A stretch of 64,000 bases of DNA from Bradyrhizobium sp. Tv2a-2 (GTDB taxonomy: Bacteria; Pseudomonadota; Alphaproteobacteria; Rhizobiales; Xanthobacteraceae): contig NZ_AXAI01000028.1 of the NCBI RefSeq assembly GCF_000472425.1, positions 1-64,000 on the forward strand, in the 5' to 3' direction. The notes under the pieces were generated by a model. That model searched no databases. It had not been told where the DNA came from and saw only the letters and a program-made list of their open reading frames with translations. The position numbers were made by a program, and so were the translations under genes. Shown here piece by piece: positions 16,983 through 25,902 of this stretch; the first letter of the stretch is position 1, and each line of letters starts with the position of its first letter.

Positions 16983-17075
16983 TCACCAGGTGGTGGCTGC
17001 AAGATGATGTTTTCGCATCTCCATCAGACGAGCCCGGCAATAAAATCGGTAAATCAAGCTAAGAACAGTCCACAT
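16983..17075 (-). CDS. Candidate very small protein, 30 aa
   Basis: ATG at 17075 with GGAG seven bases upstream. The sequence begins MWTVLSLIYRFYCRARLMEM and ends in a basic tail. It has an amphipathic hydrophobic start followed by Arg/Lys residues, as in small membrane-associated proteins. Support is the ribosome binding site and composition only. Confidence 0.35.
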   Translation of the reverse strand: MWTVLSLIYRFYCRARLMEMRKHHLAATTW

Positions 17076-17375
17076 GATCGAACTCCGCTGTTTGATCATT
17101 GAGGGAGCGAATGTTGGCGCGCTCCGGTTTCTGGCCGTCTTCGTGCACTTGCAAAAATGATTTCGTCGCAGCCGCTGATCGTTTCGCGTCATTGCCCGCC
17201 GCGAAGTCAGCTCACGGCTTTGCGAGCCGGGGGCACGGCCAAGCGGCAGGTGTTGGTTAGCAAATTTGGGTCCGGATTACTGACCCATCAACCCGGACTT
17301 GGGCGGGCAAAACGGCATTCGGGCTGCGCGCACCGCCACCGCCCATTCGAGCGGACGCGCGACCGCGTTCTCGTC

Positions 17376-17474
17376 TTAGGTAAAAGCGAAAGCCAATAGG
17401 CTCGAGCAAAGCAGCGCCAAGCCTGCCGCAGTCAGAGCCAGGAAGCCGTCGGAGACAAGGTCATGATTGCGCAT
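17376..17474 (-). CDS. Candidate small single-membrane-segment protein, 32 aa
   Basis: ATG at 17474 preceded by GGAGGG. The first ten residues are polar (MRNHDLVSDG); residues 11-31 form one hydrophobic segment ending FAFT. This layout suggests an inner-membrane miniprotein. No family recognised. Confidence 0.45.
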   Translation of the reverse strand: MRNHDLVSDGFLALTAAGLALLCSSLLAFAFT

Positions 17475-17573
17475 GATACACCCTCCGAATCAATGCTCGC
17501 TCGAATTGATTAAAACTTTCCGAACGAGCCGATTTTCATGATCGGTAGACGCAACGAACCAAGGAGCTGAACC

Positions 17574-17660
17574 TCAGGCCCAGCGCACCCCCTCGAACAC
17601 GTGAGCCAGGAAGATCCCGGCACCAAGTAGACCCATCAATGCAGTCACTGTTTCGAACAT
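17574..17660 (-). CDS. Candidate small single-membrane-segment protein, 28 aa
   Basis: ATG at 17660 with AAGGAAG upstream; MFETVTALMGLLGAGIFLAH is a hydrophobic helix followed by VFEGVRWA. I recall similar short proteins being common in Bradyrhizobium genomes, without known function. It precedes the 17474 gene by 99 bases on the same strand. Confidence 0.5.
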   Translation of the reverse strand: MFETVTALMGLLGAGIFLAHVFEGVRWA

Positions 17661-18025
17661 CGCAAACTTCCTTCGCGCCCCACGTGCGAGAAAGCACGGT
17701 GCCCCCCTACACAGTCAAAAAGATTCAAAGCGCCCACGGCACATTGCCCGTGAAGTGCGGATTTTGCGCAACAGCTGCTTCAAAAGGAGGCAGCAAGCCG
17801 GCCGGTGCCAGGACCCAGCGCCAGGACCCAGCGCCAGACTTGGATCCGTAAATCGACGGTTGATGGCCTCAACGATTGATTTACCAAGCCGAACGCCTCC
17901 CCATTTCCGCCGTGTTCCGGTTGCGATATCGTCCTCACTCGATGCGAGGGGTGGTCGCATCGACACAGCGTTTTGCGCATGGCAGCCGAATAGGCAGCTG
18001 ACCGGCAGAGTGGTATCTGGGGAGC

Positions 18026-18961
18026 ATGGGGAATCGGCAGACAGAACCCGGGGGAAGGGTCGTGCGCGGCGTTGTCGCTGCAGCTCTCTGCCTGATGCTC
18101 GCCAACTGCGCCTCGTCGGGCAAGTTCGCAGGCCGCATCGACCCGAGATACGGCGTCTCATCGAGTCCGCGTGTGGTCGAATATGGCGAACCCGTGCCAA
18201 AGGGCGGTGGCACCTATCGCGTCGGCAAGCCCTATATGGTTGCCGGCCGGATGTATGTGCCGCAGGAGGATGTCAACTATCGCGAGGAGGGCCTGGCCTC
18301 CTGGTATGGCGATGATTTCCACGGCCGTCTGACAGCCAATGGCGAGGTCTTCGACATGGACGGGCTGTCGGCGGCGCATCCGACCTTGCCGATGCCCTGC
18401 TACGCACGGGTCACCAATCTCTCCAACGGCAAGTCGCTGGTCGTGCGCGTCAACGACCGCGGTCCCTATGCCGCCAACCGGCTCATCGATCTCTCACACA
18501 AGGCAGCCGAGCTGCTCGATTTCAAGGGCAACGGCGTTGCGCGGGTGCGCGTCGAATATGTCGGGCGCGCGCCGCTCGAGGGCTCGGACGACCGCCAGCT
18601 GATGGCGACCCTGCGCAATGGCGTGCCGGCGCCAGCGCCTTCGCTGGTGCGGGTGGCGTCTGCCCATCCGTTCGTTCCCGAAGGGCCGTCCTCGGGGCGG
18701 CCGATCCGGGGTGATGTCCCGATGCCGCAGGACCGGCCCTATAGTCTTGGCAACGCGTCGGCCGATTACGCCTCGATCAACGCGACGTCGGAAATGTCGG
18801 CATCCAGCCGGGCACGATCGAGCGGACGTGCGCACGACAATCCGCGGGCTGTCTCCTACGAGGATGACCAGCGTTACGGCGCGCCGAGCCGGGTCTCGGC
18901 CTACGCGCCGGTTGATCCGCACGGACCTGCCGAATTGCTCGCAGGGCGCGGGCTCTATTGA
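18026..18961 (+). CDS. rlpA: RlpA-like septal-ring lipoprotein, 311 aa
   Basis: A lipoprotein signal is visible (CLMLANC, lipidated Cys about residue 28). The central double-psi beta-barrel holds GLASWYGDDFHGRLTANGE, YARVTNLSNGKSLVVRVNDR and GPYAANRLIDLSHKAA, the hallmarks of RlpA. RlpA family members cut naked glycan strands at the septum in some bacteria. No SPOR domain is present; the C-terminal 100 residues are Ser/Pro/Arg-rich. A GTG at 18062 behind GGAAGG would give a shorter signal peptide. It lies near dacA, as in related genomes. Confidence 0.85.
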   Translation: MGNRQTEPGGRVVRGVVAAALCLMLANCASSGKFAGRIDPRYGVSSSPRVVEYGEPVPKGGGTYRVGKPYMVAGRMYVPQEDVNYREEGLASWYGDDFHGRLTANGEVFDMDGLSAAHPTLPMPCYARVTNLSNGKSLVVRVNDRGPYAANRLIDLSHKAAELLDFKGNGVARVRVEYVGRAPLEGSDDRQLMATLRNGVPAPAPSLVRVASAHPFVPEGPSSGRPIRGDVPMPQDRPYSLGNASADYASINATSEMSASSRARSSGRAHDNPRAVSYEDDQRYGAPSRVSAYAPVDPHGPAELLAGRGLY

Positions 18962-18971
18962 TCAACGTGGA

Positions 18972-19919
18972 CTAGGCGTATTCTTTAAGAAAGCCGATCA
19001 GAGCCGCATTGACCTGCTCGGGCCGTTCCTGCTGGATCCAGTGGCCCGCGCCGTCGATGATCAGCTTGGCTTTGAGGTTCGGCAGCACCCGGTCCAGCTC
19101 CGCGACGCGCTTGGCGCCGATCAGGCCGGTGATGACGGAATCCTGCGCGCCTGCGATGAACAGTGAGGGCTGGCGGATCTGCACGTCCTGCCAAGGCGCC
19201 GTCAGATCCCAGTTGCGATCGATGTTGCGGTACCAGTTCAGGCCGCCGCGGAAACCCGTCCGGCAGTAGGTGTCGACAAAAAACGCCAGATCGGCCTTGC
19301 TGAGCCAATTCGGCAGCGGCCGATCGGCACGTGCGTCGCGCAGGAATCCCTTGTCGGCATCGATGAAGAGCGAGGCGGGCGGATCGGAGAACCCGCGCCC
19401 GAGAATGTTTCGCATGCTGAGCGCGACGTCGCGCTCGAGTTCGGCTTCAGCCACGCCGGGCGTCTGGAAATACTGCCAGTAGAAATTGCTGATGCCATTT
19501 GCGCGCAGCGTATCGAGCGGGCGGCCACGGCCGCGGACAGGAGGCGGCACGCTCAGGCCTGCAACGGCGGAAAACAGATCGGGCCGGAACAGCGCCGCAT
19601 GCCAGGCCACCGGCGCGCCCCAATCATGACCGACGATGGCGGCCTTGCTTGCGCCGAGCGCTGCGACCAGCGCGACCATGTCGCCGACAGTATCGAAAAT
19701 GCTGTAGGCGGAGATATCCGGGGGCGCACTGCTCTGGCCAAACCCGCGCATATCGGGAGCCGCGACGCGAAAGCCGGCCGCGGCGAGGGCCTCGATCTGA
19801 TGCCGCCATGAATAAGATAGCTCTGGCCAGCCATGGCACAGCAAGACAAGTGGGCCGTCGCCCTGTTCGCGCAAGAAAAGCTCGATGCCGTTGACGGCAA
19901 TCATGCGTGCGGGGGGCAT
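18972..19919 (-). CDS. Alpha/beta hydrolase, epoxide-hydrolase-like, 315 aa
   Basis: The oxyanion HGWPELSYSWR and the nucleophile elbow VGHDWGAPVAW (Asp nucleophile) are those of epoxide hydrolases and haloalkane dehalogenases. The C-terminal His is in DGAGHWIQQERP. A cap domain with a Tyr-rich stretch (FYWQYFQTPG) fits epoxide hydrolases. The ATG at 19919 is preceded by AAGGCAG; upstream in-frame codons lack conservation. It converges on rlpA with an 10-base gap. Substrate unknown. Confidence 0.85.
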   Translation of the reverse strand: MPPARMIAVNGIELFLREQGDGPLVLLCHGWPELSYSWRHQIEALAAAGFRVAAPDMRGFGQSSAPPDISAYSIFDTVGDMVALVAALGASKAAIVGHDWGAPVAWHAALFRPDLFSAVAGLSVPPPVRGRGRPLDTLRANGISNFYWQYFQTPGVAEAELERDVALSMRNILGRGFSDPPASLFIDADKGFLRDARADRPLPNWLSKADLAFFVDTYCRTGFRGGLNWYRNIDRNWDLTAPWQDVQIRQPSLFIAGAQDSVITGLIGAKRVAELDRVLPNLKAKLIIDGAGHWIQQERPEQVNAALIGFLKEYA

Positions 19920-20063
19920 CGCGTTTCTGCCTTGATTTGCAAGTTTTGTGGCGCGCACGATAGGTCGCTTCGGCGCGATCGACAATTGCGCGCCAGCGCC
20001 AAAAGCTTGGTTGTTAGCGCCATTGCCAGCTGTTAGAACGCACCTCACCCAAGGACTTCGCTG

Positions 20064-21323
20064 ATGGCGCCGCCGATGTCACCGTTCCGCCTGTGCAGGA
20101 TTACGCGAGGTGGGCTTTTGCGCGGCCTGCTTGGTTTGCTGCTCGTGGTCTCGATCGGCTCGAGCGGCGCGCTGTTTGCCGCCAACCAAAGCATCACCGG
20201 CGTCAAAAAGGAGGAGGGTGGGTTCGACGGCGACGCGCCGACTGCGATCCTGATGGAAGCATCGACCGGCAGCATCTTGTTCGAGAAGAACGCCGACGAG
20301 ATGCGCGCGCCCTCCAGCATGATGAAGCTGATGACCGCGGAAGTAGTGTTCCATGCGGTCAGGGAGGGCCAGGTCAAGCTGACCGACGAGTACCGGATCA
20401 GCGAGAACGCCTGGCGCCGGGGCGGGGCGCCGTCGGGAACCTCGACCATGTTCGCGGCCATCAACAGCAAGGTGTCGGTCGACGATCTCCTGCACGGCGC
20501 CATCATCCCGAGCGGCAACGATGCCTGTATCGCGCTGGCGGAGGGCATCGCCGGCAATGAGAAGATCTTCGCGTCCGACTTCATGACCAAGCGGGCGCGC
20601 GAGCTTGGGCTCGTCAAATCCACCTTTGGCAACGCCAACGGCCTGCCCGATCCCGGCAACAAGATGACGGTGCGCGAGCTTGCGATGCTCGCCCGCCATA
20701 TCATCCTGGACTATCCCGAGTTCTACAAATTGTTCGGGGAGAAGGAGTTCACCTGGAACAAGATCCGGCAGCAGAACCGCAATCCGCTGCTCAATTCGCT
20801 TGATGGCGCCGACGGCCTGAAGACCGGATACACCAAGGAAGGCGGCTACGGCATGGTCGGCTCCGCGGTGCAAAATGGCATCCGCCTGATCGTCGTGGTC
20901 AACGGCCTGGAAGACCCGGAAGACCGCGCCAACGAAGCAAAGAAGATGCTGGAGTGGGGCTATCGCAATTTCGAGTGGCGCAACCTCTTCGCAGCCCAGC
21001 AGCCGCTCGGCTATGCGCGCGTGTTCGGCGGCGAGAGTCGCTCGGTGGCGCTAACCAGCCCCGAGCCGGTCAAGGTGATGGTGCAGAAGAACGGCAATGA
21101 GAAGCTGATCGCGCGCGTGATCTATAAGGGTCCGGTGCGGGCGCCGATCCAGGCCGGGCAGCCGATCGGCGTGGTCAGGATCTGGCGCGGCGCCAATGTC
21201 GCCGTCGAGCAGCCCCTTTATGCCGCCGAATCGGTCGCGACCGGATCGACTGTGCGCCGAGCGATCGACGGGGCGAGCGAACTGGTCATCGGCATGTTCC
21301 GGGCCGGCGTCGAGAAGCTCTGA
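20064..21323 (+). CDS. dacA: D-alanyl-D-alanine carboxypeptidase (PBP5/6 type), 419 aa
   Basis: N-terminal signal segment (about residues 14-40), then the three penicillin-binding motifs: SMMK (Ser85), PSGNDACIA (SxN) and LKTGYT (KTG). The C-terminal domain with a terminal amphipathic stretch anchors such enzymes to the inner membrane. It trims the terminal D-Ala from peptidoglycan pentapeptides. It starts a tight run dacA-tmk-holB-metG-tatD-MBL in the same direction, with only two bases between dacA and tmk. Confidence 0.92.
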   Translation: MAPPMSPFRLCRITRGGLLRGLLGLLLVVSIGSSGALFAANQSITGVKKEEGGFDGDAPTAILMEASTGSILFEKNADEMRAPSSMMKLMTAEVVFHAVREGQVKLTDEYRISENAWRRGGAPSGTSTMFAAINSKVSVDDLLHGAIIPSGNDACIALAEGIAGNEKIFASDFMTKRARELGLVKSTFGNANGLPDPGNKMTVRELAMLARHIILDYPEFYKLFGEKEFTWNKIRQQNRNPLLNSLDGADGLKTGYTKEGGYGMVGSAVQNGIRLIVVVNGLEDPEDRANEAKKMLEWGYRNFEWRNLFAAQQPLGYARVFGGESRSVALTSPEPVKVMVQKNGNEKLIARVIYKGPVRAPIQAGQPIGVVRIWRGANVAVEQPLYAAESVATGSTVRRAIDGASELVIGMFRAGVEKL

Positions 21324-21325
21324 CC

Positions 21326-22018
21326 ATGGCAGACGAGGCGATCAGACGGGCCCCGGGACGCGGGCGCTTCATCACATTCGAGGGCGGTGAGGGAAGCGGA
21401 AAGTCCACGCAAATCAAGCGCGTAGCTGAGCGTCTTGAGGCAGCGCATCTGCATACGGTCGTAACCCGCGAACCCGGCGGTTCACCGGGCGCGGAGATCA
21501 TCCGTCATCTCGTGTTGTCGGGCATGGGCAAACTGTTGGGCGCGGAGGCGGAAACTCTGCTGTTTGCGGCTGCGCGCGACGACCATGTGCGTTCGGTGAT
21601 CCTTCCGGCGCTGGCGCAGGGCACCTGGGTGCTGTGCGACCGCTTCTATGATTCGACGCGCGCCTATCAGAGCAGGGTCGGGCATGTCGCGCCGGCGCTG
21701 GTCAACGCCATGACGCGAGTGACCATCGGCGACTTGAAGCCGGACCTCACCATCATCCTGGACGTGCCGGTCGAGGTCGGCCTCGTGCGTGCCGCGGCCC
21801 GCCGCGGCAGCGGCGCCCCGGATCGCTTCGAATCCGAAGACGTCAAATTTCACCAGGCTCTGCGCGATGCGTATCGGGAGATTGCGACCGCGGAGCCGGA
21901 GCGTTGCGTCGTCATCGACGCCAATGCCGACGTCAACACCGTGGCCACAAAGGTCTGGACCGCCTTGCGCGACCGCTTCTTCGTCAACGCCTCCAACAGC
22001 GTGTCGAGTCCTGCATGA
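21326..22018 (+). CDS. tmk: Thymidylate kinase, 230 aa
   Basis: P-loop FEGGEGSGKSTQ (residues 19-29), the DR(F/Y) substrate motif in CDRFYDSTRAYQ, and a lid segment with Arg residues (AARRGSGAPDRFE). It phosphorylates dTMP to dTDP. The stop overlaps the holB start (ATGA). Confidence 0.95.
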   Translation: MADEAIRRAPGRGRFITFEGGEGSGKSTQIKRVAERLEAAHLHTVVTREPGGSPGAEIIRHLVLSGMGKLLGAEAETLLFAAARDDHVRSVILPALAQGTWVLCDRFYDSTRAYQSRVGHVAPALVNAMTRVTIGDLKPDLTIILDVPVEVGLVRAAARRGSGAPDRFESEDVKFHQALRDAYREIATAEPERCVVIDANADVNTVATKVWTALRDRFFVNASNSVSSPA

Positions 22019-23061
22019 GCCCGCGTCAGACCGAAGCCGAGACCACGGTGGCGCATCCCCGCGAAACCACCGATCTGTTCGGGCATCGCGAGGCGGAAGC
22101 GGCGCTGCTCAACGCCTATCGCAGCGGGCGCATTGCGCATGCCTGGCTGCTCGGCGGCGCGCAGGGCATTGGCAAGGCCACGCTCGCCTATCGCATGGCG
22201 CGCTTTGTGCTCGCCCATCGCGATCCCTTGGCGGGACAGGTGCAGCGCGCGACCACGCTGCAGGTCGACGCCGACGATCCGGTGGCGCGCCAGGTCGCTG
22301 CCGGTGCGCATGGCGGGCTGCTGACGCTCGAACGCTCCCTCAATGACAAAGGCGTGATGCGCACGGTCATTACAGTCGATGAGACCCGCGAGACCATCTC
22401 CTTCTTCGGCTCTACCGCCGCGGTCGAGGGCTGGCGGGTCTGCATCGTCGACACCGTCGATGAGCTCAATCCCAACGCCGCCAATGCCTTGCTCAAGATT
22501 CTTGAGGAGCCGCCGCAGCAGTCGCTGTTCCTCCTGATTAGCCATGCACCGGCGCGGGTGCTGCCGACCATCCTGTCACGCTGTCGGAAGCTCGCGCTGC
22601 GGCCGCTGTCTGAGGCCGATGTTGTCGGCGCGGCTGCGCAGGCGGCCAGGCTTTCGGGAGATGATCCCGCCTTGGTTGAGGCGGCTGGGGCCGCGGAGGG
22701 CAGCGTGGCTCGGGCACTGACGCTGCTCGGCGGCGATAATCTGAAGCTCCAGCAGCGGACGGCGGCGCTGCTTGCGAGCTTGCCGAGGGTCGATCCGCGC
22801 GAATTGCATGCGCTCGGCGATTCGCTCGGTCTCAGCGACCGCGTGGCGCTTGGGGCCTTCGTCGACAGCATCGAGGCGTGGGTCGCCGAACGCCTGCGTG
22901 CCCCGGATCTCGATGCCAACGCAAGCCTGCCCCGCCTTGCACGGCTGGCGGAGGTGTGGGAAAAGATCGCCCGCGCCGCGCGCGACACCCAGGATTATAA
23001 TCTGGAGCGAAAACCCTTCGTTTTCTCGGTGTTCGGCATGCTTGCGGAAGCAACGCGGTAG
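22015..23061 (+). CDS. holB: DNA polymerase III delta-prime subunit, 348 aa
   Basis: AAA+ clamp-loader protein with GGAQGIGKATLAYRMARF as the P-loop region, DTVDELNPNAANALLKILEE as Walker B/sensor region and SRCRKL as the SRC motif. The N-terminus keeps the EAEAALLNAYRSGRIAHAWL pattern of alphaproteobacterial HolB. It overlaps tmk by four bases, so translation is probably coupled. Works in the replisome to load the beta clamp. Confidence 0.93.
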   Translation: MSPRQTEAETTVAHPRETTDLFGHREAEAALLNAYRSGRIAHAWLLGGAQGIGKATLAYRMARFVLAHRDPLAGQVQRATTLQVDADDPVARQVAAGAHGGLLTLERSLNDKGVMRTVITVDETRETISFFGSTAAVEGWRVCIVDTVDELNPNAANALLKILEEPPQQSLFLLISHAPARVLPTILSRCRKLALRPLSEADVVGAAAQAARLSGDDPALVEAAGAAEGSVARALTLLGGDNLKLQQRTAALLASLPRVDPRELHALGDSLGLSDRVALGAFVDSIEAWVAERLRAPDLDANASLPRLARLAEVWEKIARAARDTQDYNLERKPFVFSVFGMLAEATR

Positions 23062-23127
23062 GGATTTTCGATTCCGCAAGCGACAATCCCGACAGGCAGT
23101 TTTGAGCTCAAGACAAGGATAGAAGCG

Positions 23128-25101
23128 GTGGCGACGCGTACGAAGACAATTGCCAAGAAGAAGGCCGCAAAGAAGGCGGGCAAGAAACGCGCGCGGAAAT
23201 CCGCCGCCACCGCGAAAAAGCGTGCCAAAGCCAAGCGCAACGTGAAGAAGGCCAAACGCGGCGTGAAGAAGGCAAAGGGTGCGGCCAAGAAGGCCGGCAA
23301 GGCCAAGGCAACGAAGAAGGCGTCGACCTCGAAAAAGGGCTCGAAGAAGGGAGCAAAGAACGTTCCGGAGAAAGCCGCCAAGCCTCGCCCGGCACCGAAG
23401 GCGAAGACTGCGAAGCCAGCGATCCCCAAACCAGCGATCGCCAAGTCTGCAGTTCCTAAAGCCGCGCCTCCAAGGCCCGCCGCGCCAAAAGCACCGCGTA
23501 AGGCCGCAGCGAAACCTGAGCTCGTCGCAGCCGCAACGGCGCCCGCAGGGCCCGCGCGCGGCAACCGCTTCTACATCACGACCGCGATCGCTTACCCCAA
23601 CGGTACGCCGCATATCGGCCACGCCTATGAGGCGATCGCGACCGATGCGCTGGCGCGCTTCCAGCGGCTCGACGGCAAGGATGTGTTCTTCCTGACCGGC
23701 ACCGACGAGCACGGGCTGAAGATGGTTCAGACCGCCGAGGCCGAAGGCCTGGCAACGGCGGATCTCGCAACGCGTAACTCCAGCCGCTTCCGCGCGATGG
23801 ACGAGCGCCTCAATGTCTCCTTCAACCGCTTCATCCGCACCACGGAGGAACAGCACCATCGCTCGACCCAGGAGATCTGGCGTCGCATGGAGGCGAATGG
23901 CGATATCTATCTCGACAGCTATTCGGGCTGGTATTCAGTACGCGACGAAGCCTACTACGCCGAAGACGAGACCACCCTCGGCGGGGACGGCGTGCGCCTT
24001 GGCGCACAGGGGACGCCGGTCGAATGGGTGGAGGAGAAGACCTATTTCTTCCGTCTCTCGGCCTACCAGGACAGGCTGCTCGCGCTTTACGGGTCGCAGC
24101 CGGATTTCATCGGCCCCGACGCGCGCAAGAACGAGGTGGTGAGCTTCGTCAGAAGCGGTCTGCGCGATCTCTCGATCTCGCGCACCACCTTCGACTGGGG
24201 CGTCAAGGTGCCGGAGGCCCCCGAGCACGTGATGTATGTCTGGGTCGACGCGCTCACCAATTACATCACCGGCGTCGGCTTCCCCGATGAGAGCGATTCG
24301 AACTGGCCTTACTGGCCGGCCGATTTGCACATCATCGGCAAGGACATCATCCGCTTTCACGCGGTGTACTGGCCGGCCTTCCTGATGTCGGCGGGCATCC
24401 CCGTGCAGAAGCGCGTCTATGCCCACGGCTTCCTGTTCAACAGGGGCGAGAAGATGTCGAAGTCGGTCGGCAATGTGGTCGACCCCTTCAACCTCGCCGA
24501 CCAGTATGGCGTCGACCAAATCCGTTATTTCTTCCTGCGTGAGGTACCGTTCGGCCAGGACGGCACCTACAGCCACGAAGCCATTGTCGCGCGCATCAAT
24601 GCCGATCTTGCCAACGGTCTCGGCAATCTCGCGCAACGCTCGCTGTCGATGATCGCAAAACAGCTCGGCGGCGTGCTGCCCGAGCCTGGTCCGTTCAGCG
24701 AGACCGACAAGGCGATGCTGGCTGAAGCGGATGCGATGATCGGCGCGGCGCGTAGTGCGATGGCAACACAGCAGATCCATCAGTGGCTCAACACAGTGTG
24801 GAGCGTGATCGCGGAGGGGGATCGTTATTTCGCTGGCCAGGCGCCCTGGGCACTGGCGAAGACCGATCCAGCGCGGCAGAAGACGGTGCTCTACGTAACT
24901 GCGGAGGTGGTCCGACAGATCGCCATCCTGACCCTGCCGGTGATGCCTTCGTGCTCGGCCAAGCTGCTCGACAGCCTCGGCATCCCCGAAAGTGAGCGGA
25001 ACTTTGCCACCCTCGGCGGGGCGAGCCGGATCGCGCCGGGCACGGCGTTGCCGGCACCGCAGGCGGTGTTCCCGCGTTACATCGAGCCGACTGCCGCCTG
25101 A
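23128..25101 (+). CDS. metG: Methionyl-tRNA synthetase with histone-H1-like N-terminal tail, 657 aa
   Basis: From residue 146 it is a normal class I MetRS: RFYITTAIAYPNG, PHIGHAYEAI (HIGH), and GEKMSKSVGNVVDP (KMSKS). Residues 1-145 are almost only Lys, Ala, Arg and Pro (KKAAKKAGKK..., PKAAPPRPAAPKAP), like histone H1 C-terminal tails. The GTG start at 23128 is the only in-frame start I find before the HIGH region, so the tail seems to be truly translated. It could bind tRNA or DNA nonspecifically. It lacks the C-terminal EMAP-like tRNA-binding domain. Part of the dacA run. Confidence 0.93.
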   Translation: MATRTKTIAKKKAAKKAGKKRARKSAATAKKRAKAKRNVKKAKRGVKKAKGAAKKAGKAKATKKASTSKKGSKKGAKNVPEKAAKPRPAPKAKTAKPAIPKPAIAKSAVPKAAPPRPAAPKAPRKAAAKPELVAAATAPAGPARGNRFYITTAIAYPNGTPHIGHAYEAIATDALARFQRLDGKDVFFLTGTDEHGLKMVQTAEAEGLATADLATRNSSRFRAMDERLNVSFNRFIRTTEEQHHRSTQEIWRRMEANGDIYLDSYSGWYSVRDEAYYAEDETTLGGDGVRLGAQGTPVEWVEEKTYFFRLSAYQDRLLALYGSQPDFIGPDARKNEVVSFVRSGLRDLSISRTTFDWGVKVPEAPEHVMYVWVDALTNYITGVGFPDESDSNWPYWPADLHIIGKDIIRFHAVYWPAFLMSAGIPVQKRVYAHGFLFNRGEKMSKSVGNVVDPFNLADQYGVDQIRYFFLREVPFGQDGTYSHEAIVARINADLANGLGNLAQRSLSMIAKQLGGVLPEPGPFSETDKAMLAEADAMIGAARSAMATQQIHQWLNTVWSVIAEGDRYFAGQAPWALAKTDPARQKTVLYVTAEVVRQIAILTLPVMPSCSAKLLDSLGIPESERNFATLGGASRIAPGTALPAPQAVFPRYIEPTAA

Positions 25102-25113
25102 AAGCCCTGATCC

Positions 25114-25902
25114 ATGCTCGTCGACAGCCATTGCCATCTGGATTTTCCGGACTTTGCCGGCGATCTCGACGGCATCGTCGCGCGTGCCGCGTCCGCCGGG
25201 ATCGGCCGGATGGTCACGATCTCGACCCGGGTGCGGCGGCTTGGCGAATTGATCGCCATCGCCGAGCGCTTTCCCAACGTCTATTGCTCCGTCGGCACCC
25301 ATCCGCATCACGCCGATGAAGAGGACGGCATCTCGCCGGACGAGCTCGTCAAGCTGACCGGGCATCCGAAGGTCGTCGCGCTAGGCGAGGCGGGGCTCGA
25401 TTACTTCTACGACAATGGCTCTCCACTAGCGCAGGCGCGCGGCTTCCGCGCCCATATCGCGGCAGCTCGCGCGACCGGCCTGCCGCTCGTCATTCACACC
25501 CGCGAGGCGGATGACGATTGCCGCCGCATCCTGGAAGAGGAGGTGGCGAAGGGACCGTTCCGTGCCGTGCTGCATTGCTACACCGGCGGGCGGGAGCTTG
25601 CGATGCGGGCAATCGAACTCGGCCTCTCGATCTCCTTCACGGGAATCCTGACCTTCAAGAAGTCGGAAGCCTTGCGCGCGCTCGCGGCCGAACTGCCCGC
25701 CGATCGCATCATGGTCGAGACGGATTCGCCCTATCTCGCGCCCGGCAAGTTTCGCGGCAAGCGCAACGAGCCGGCCTATGTGGTGGAAGTCGCCAAGGTG
25801 CTGGCAGAAACGCGCGGGGTTTCGTTGGAGGAGATTTCCCGGCAAACGAACGAAAACTTCTTCCGTTTGTTCGCCAAAGTCCCGGCACCGCAGGCTGCAT
25901 GA
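25114..25902 (+). CDS. tatD: TatD-family metal-dependent DNase, 262 aa
   Basis: Metal ligands and motifs are all present: VDSHCHLDF, LGEAGLDYFY, LVIHTREADDD, LHCYTGG and VETDSPYLAP. TatD-type proteins are TIM-barrel 3'-5' exonucleases; the metG-tatD-MBL order is conserved in alphaproteobacteria. The gene starts 12 bases after metG, and its stop overlaps the next start. Confidence 0.93.
   Translation: MLVDSHCHLDFPDFAGDLDGIVARAASAGIGRMVTISTRVRRLGELIAIAERFPNVYCSVGTHPHHADEEDGISPDELVKLTGHPKVVALGEAGLDYFYDNGSPLAQARGFRAHIAAARATGLPLVIHTREADDDCRRILEEEVAKGPFRAVLHCYTGGRELAMRAIELGLSISFTGILTFKKSEALRALAAELPADRIMVETDSPYLAPGKFRGKRNEPAYVVEVAKVLAETRGVSLEEISRQTNENFFRLFAKVPAPQAA

Noticed and set aside
22576..23859. 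427-residue minus-strand frame opposite holB and metG
   Set aside because: Its composition reflects the complement of the Lys/Ala-rich MetG tail; no domain.
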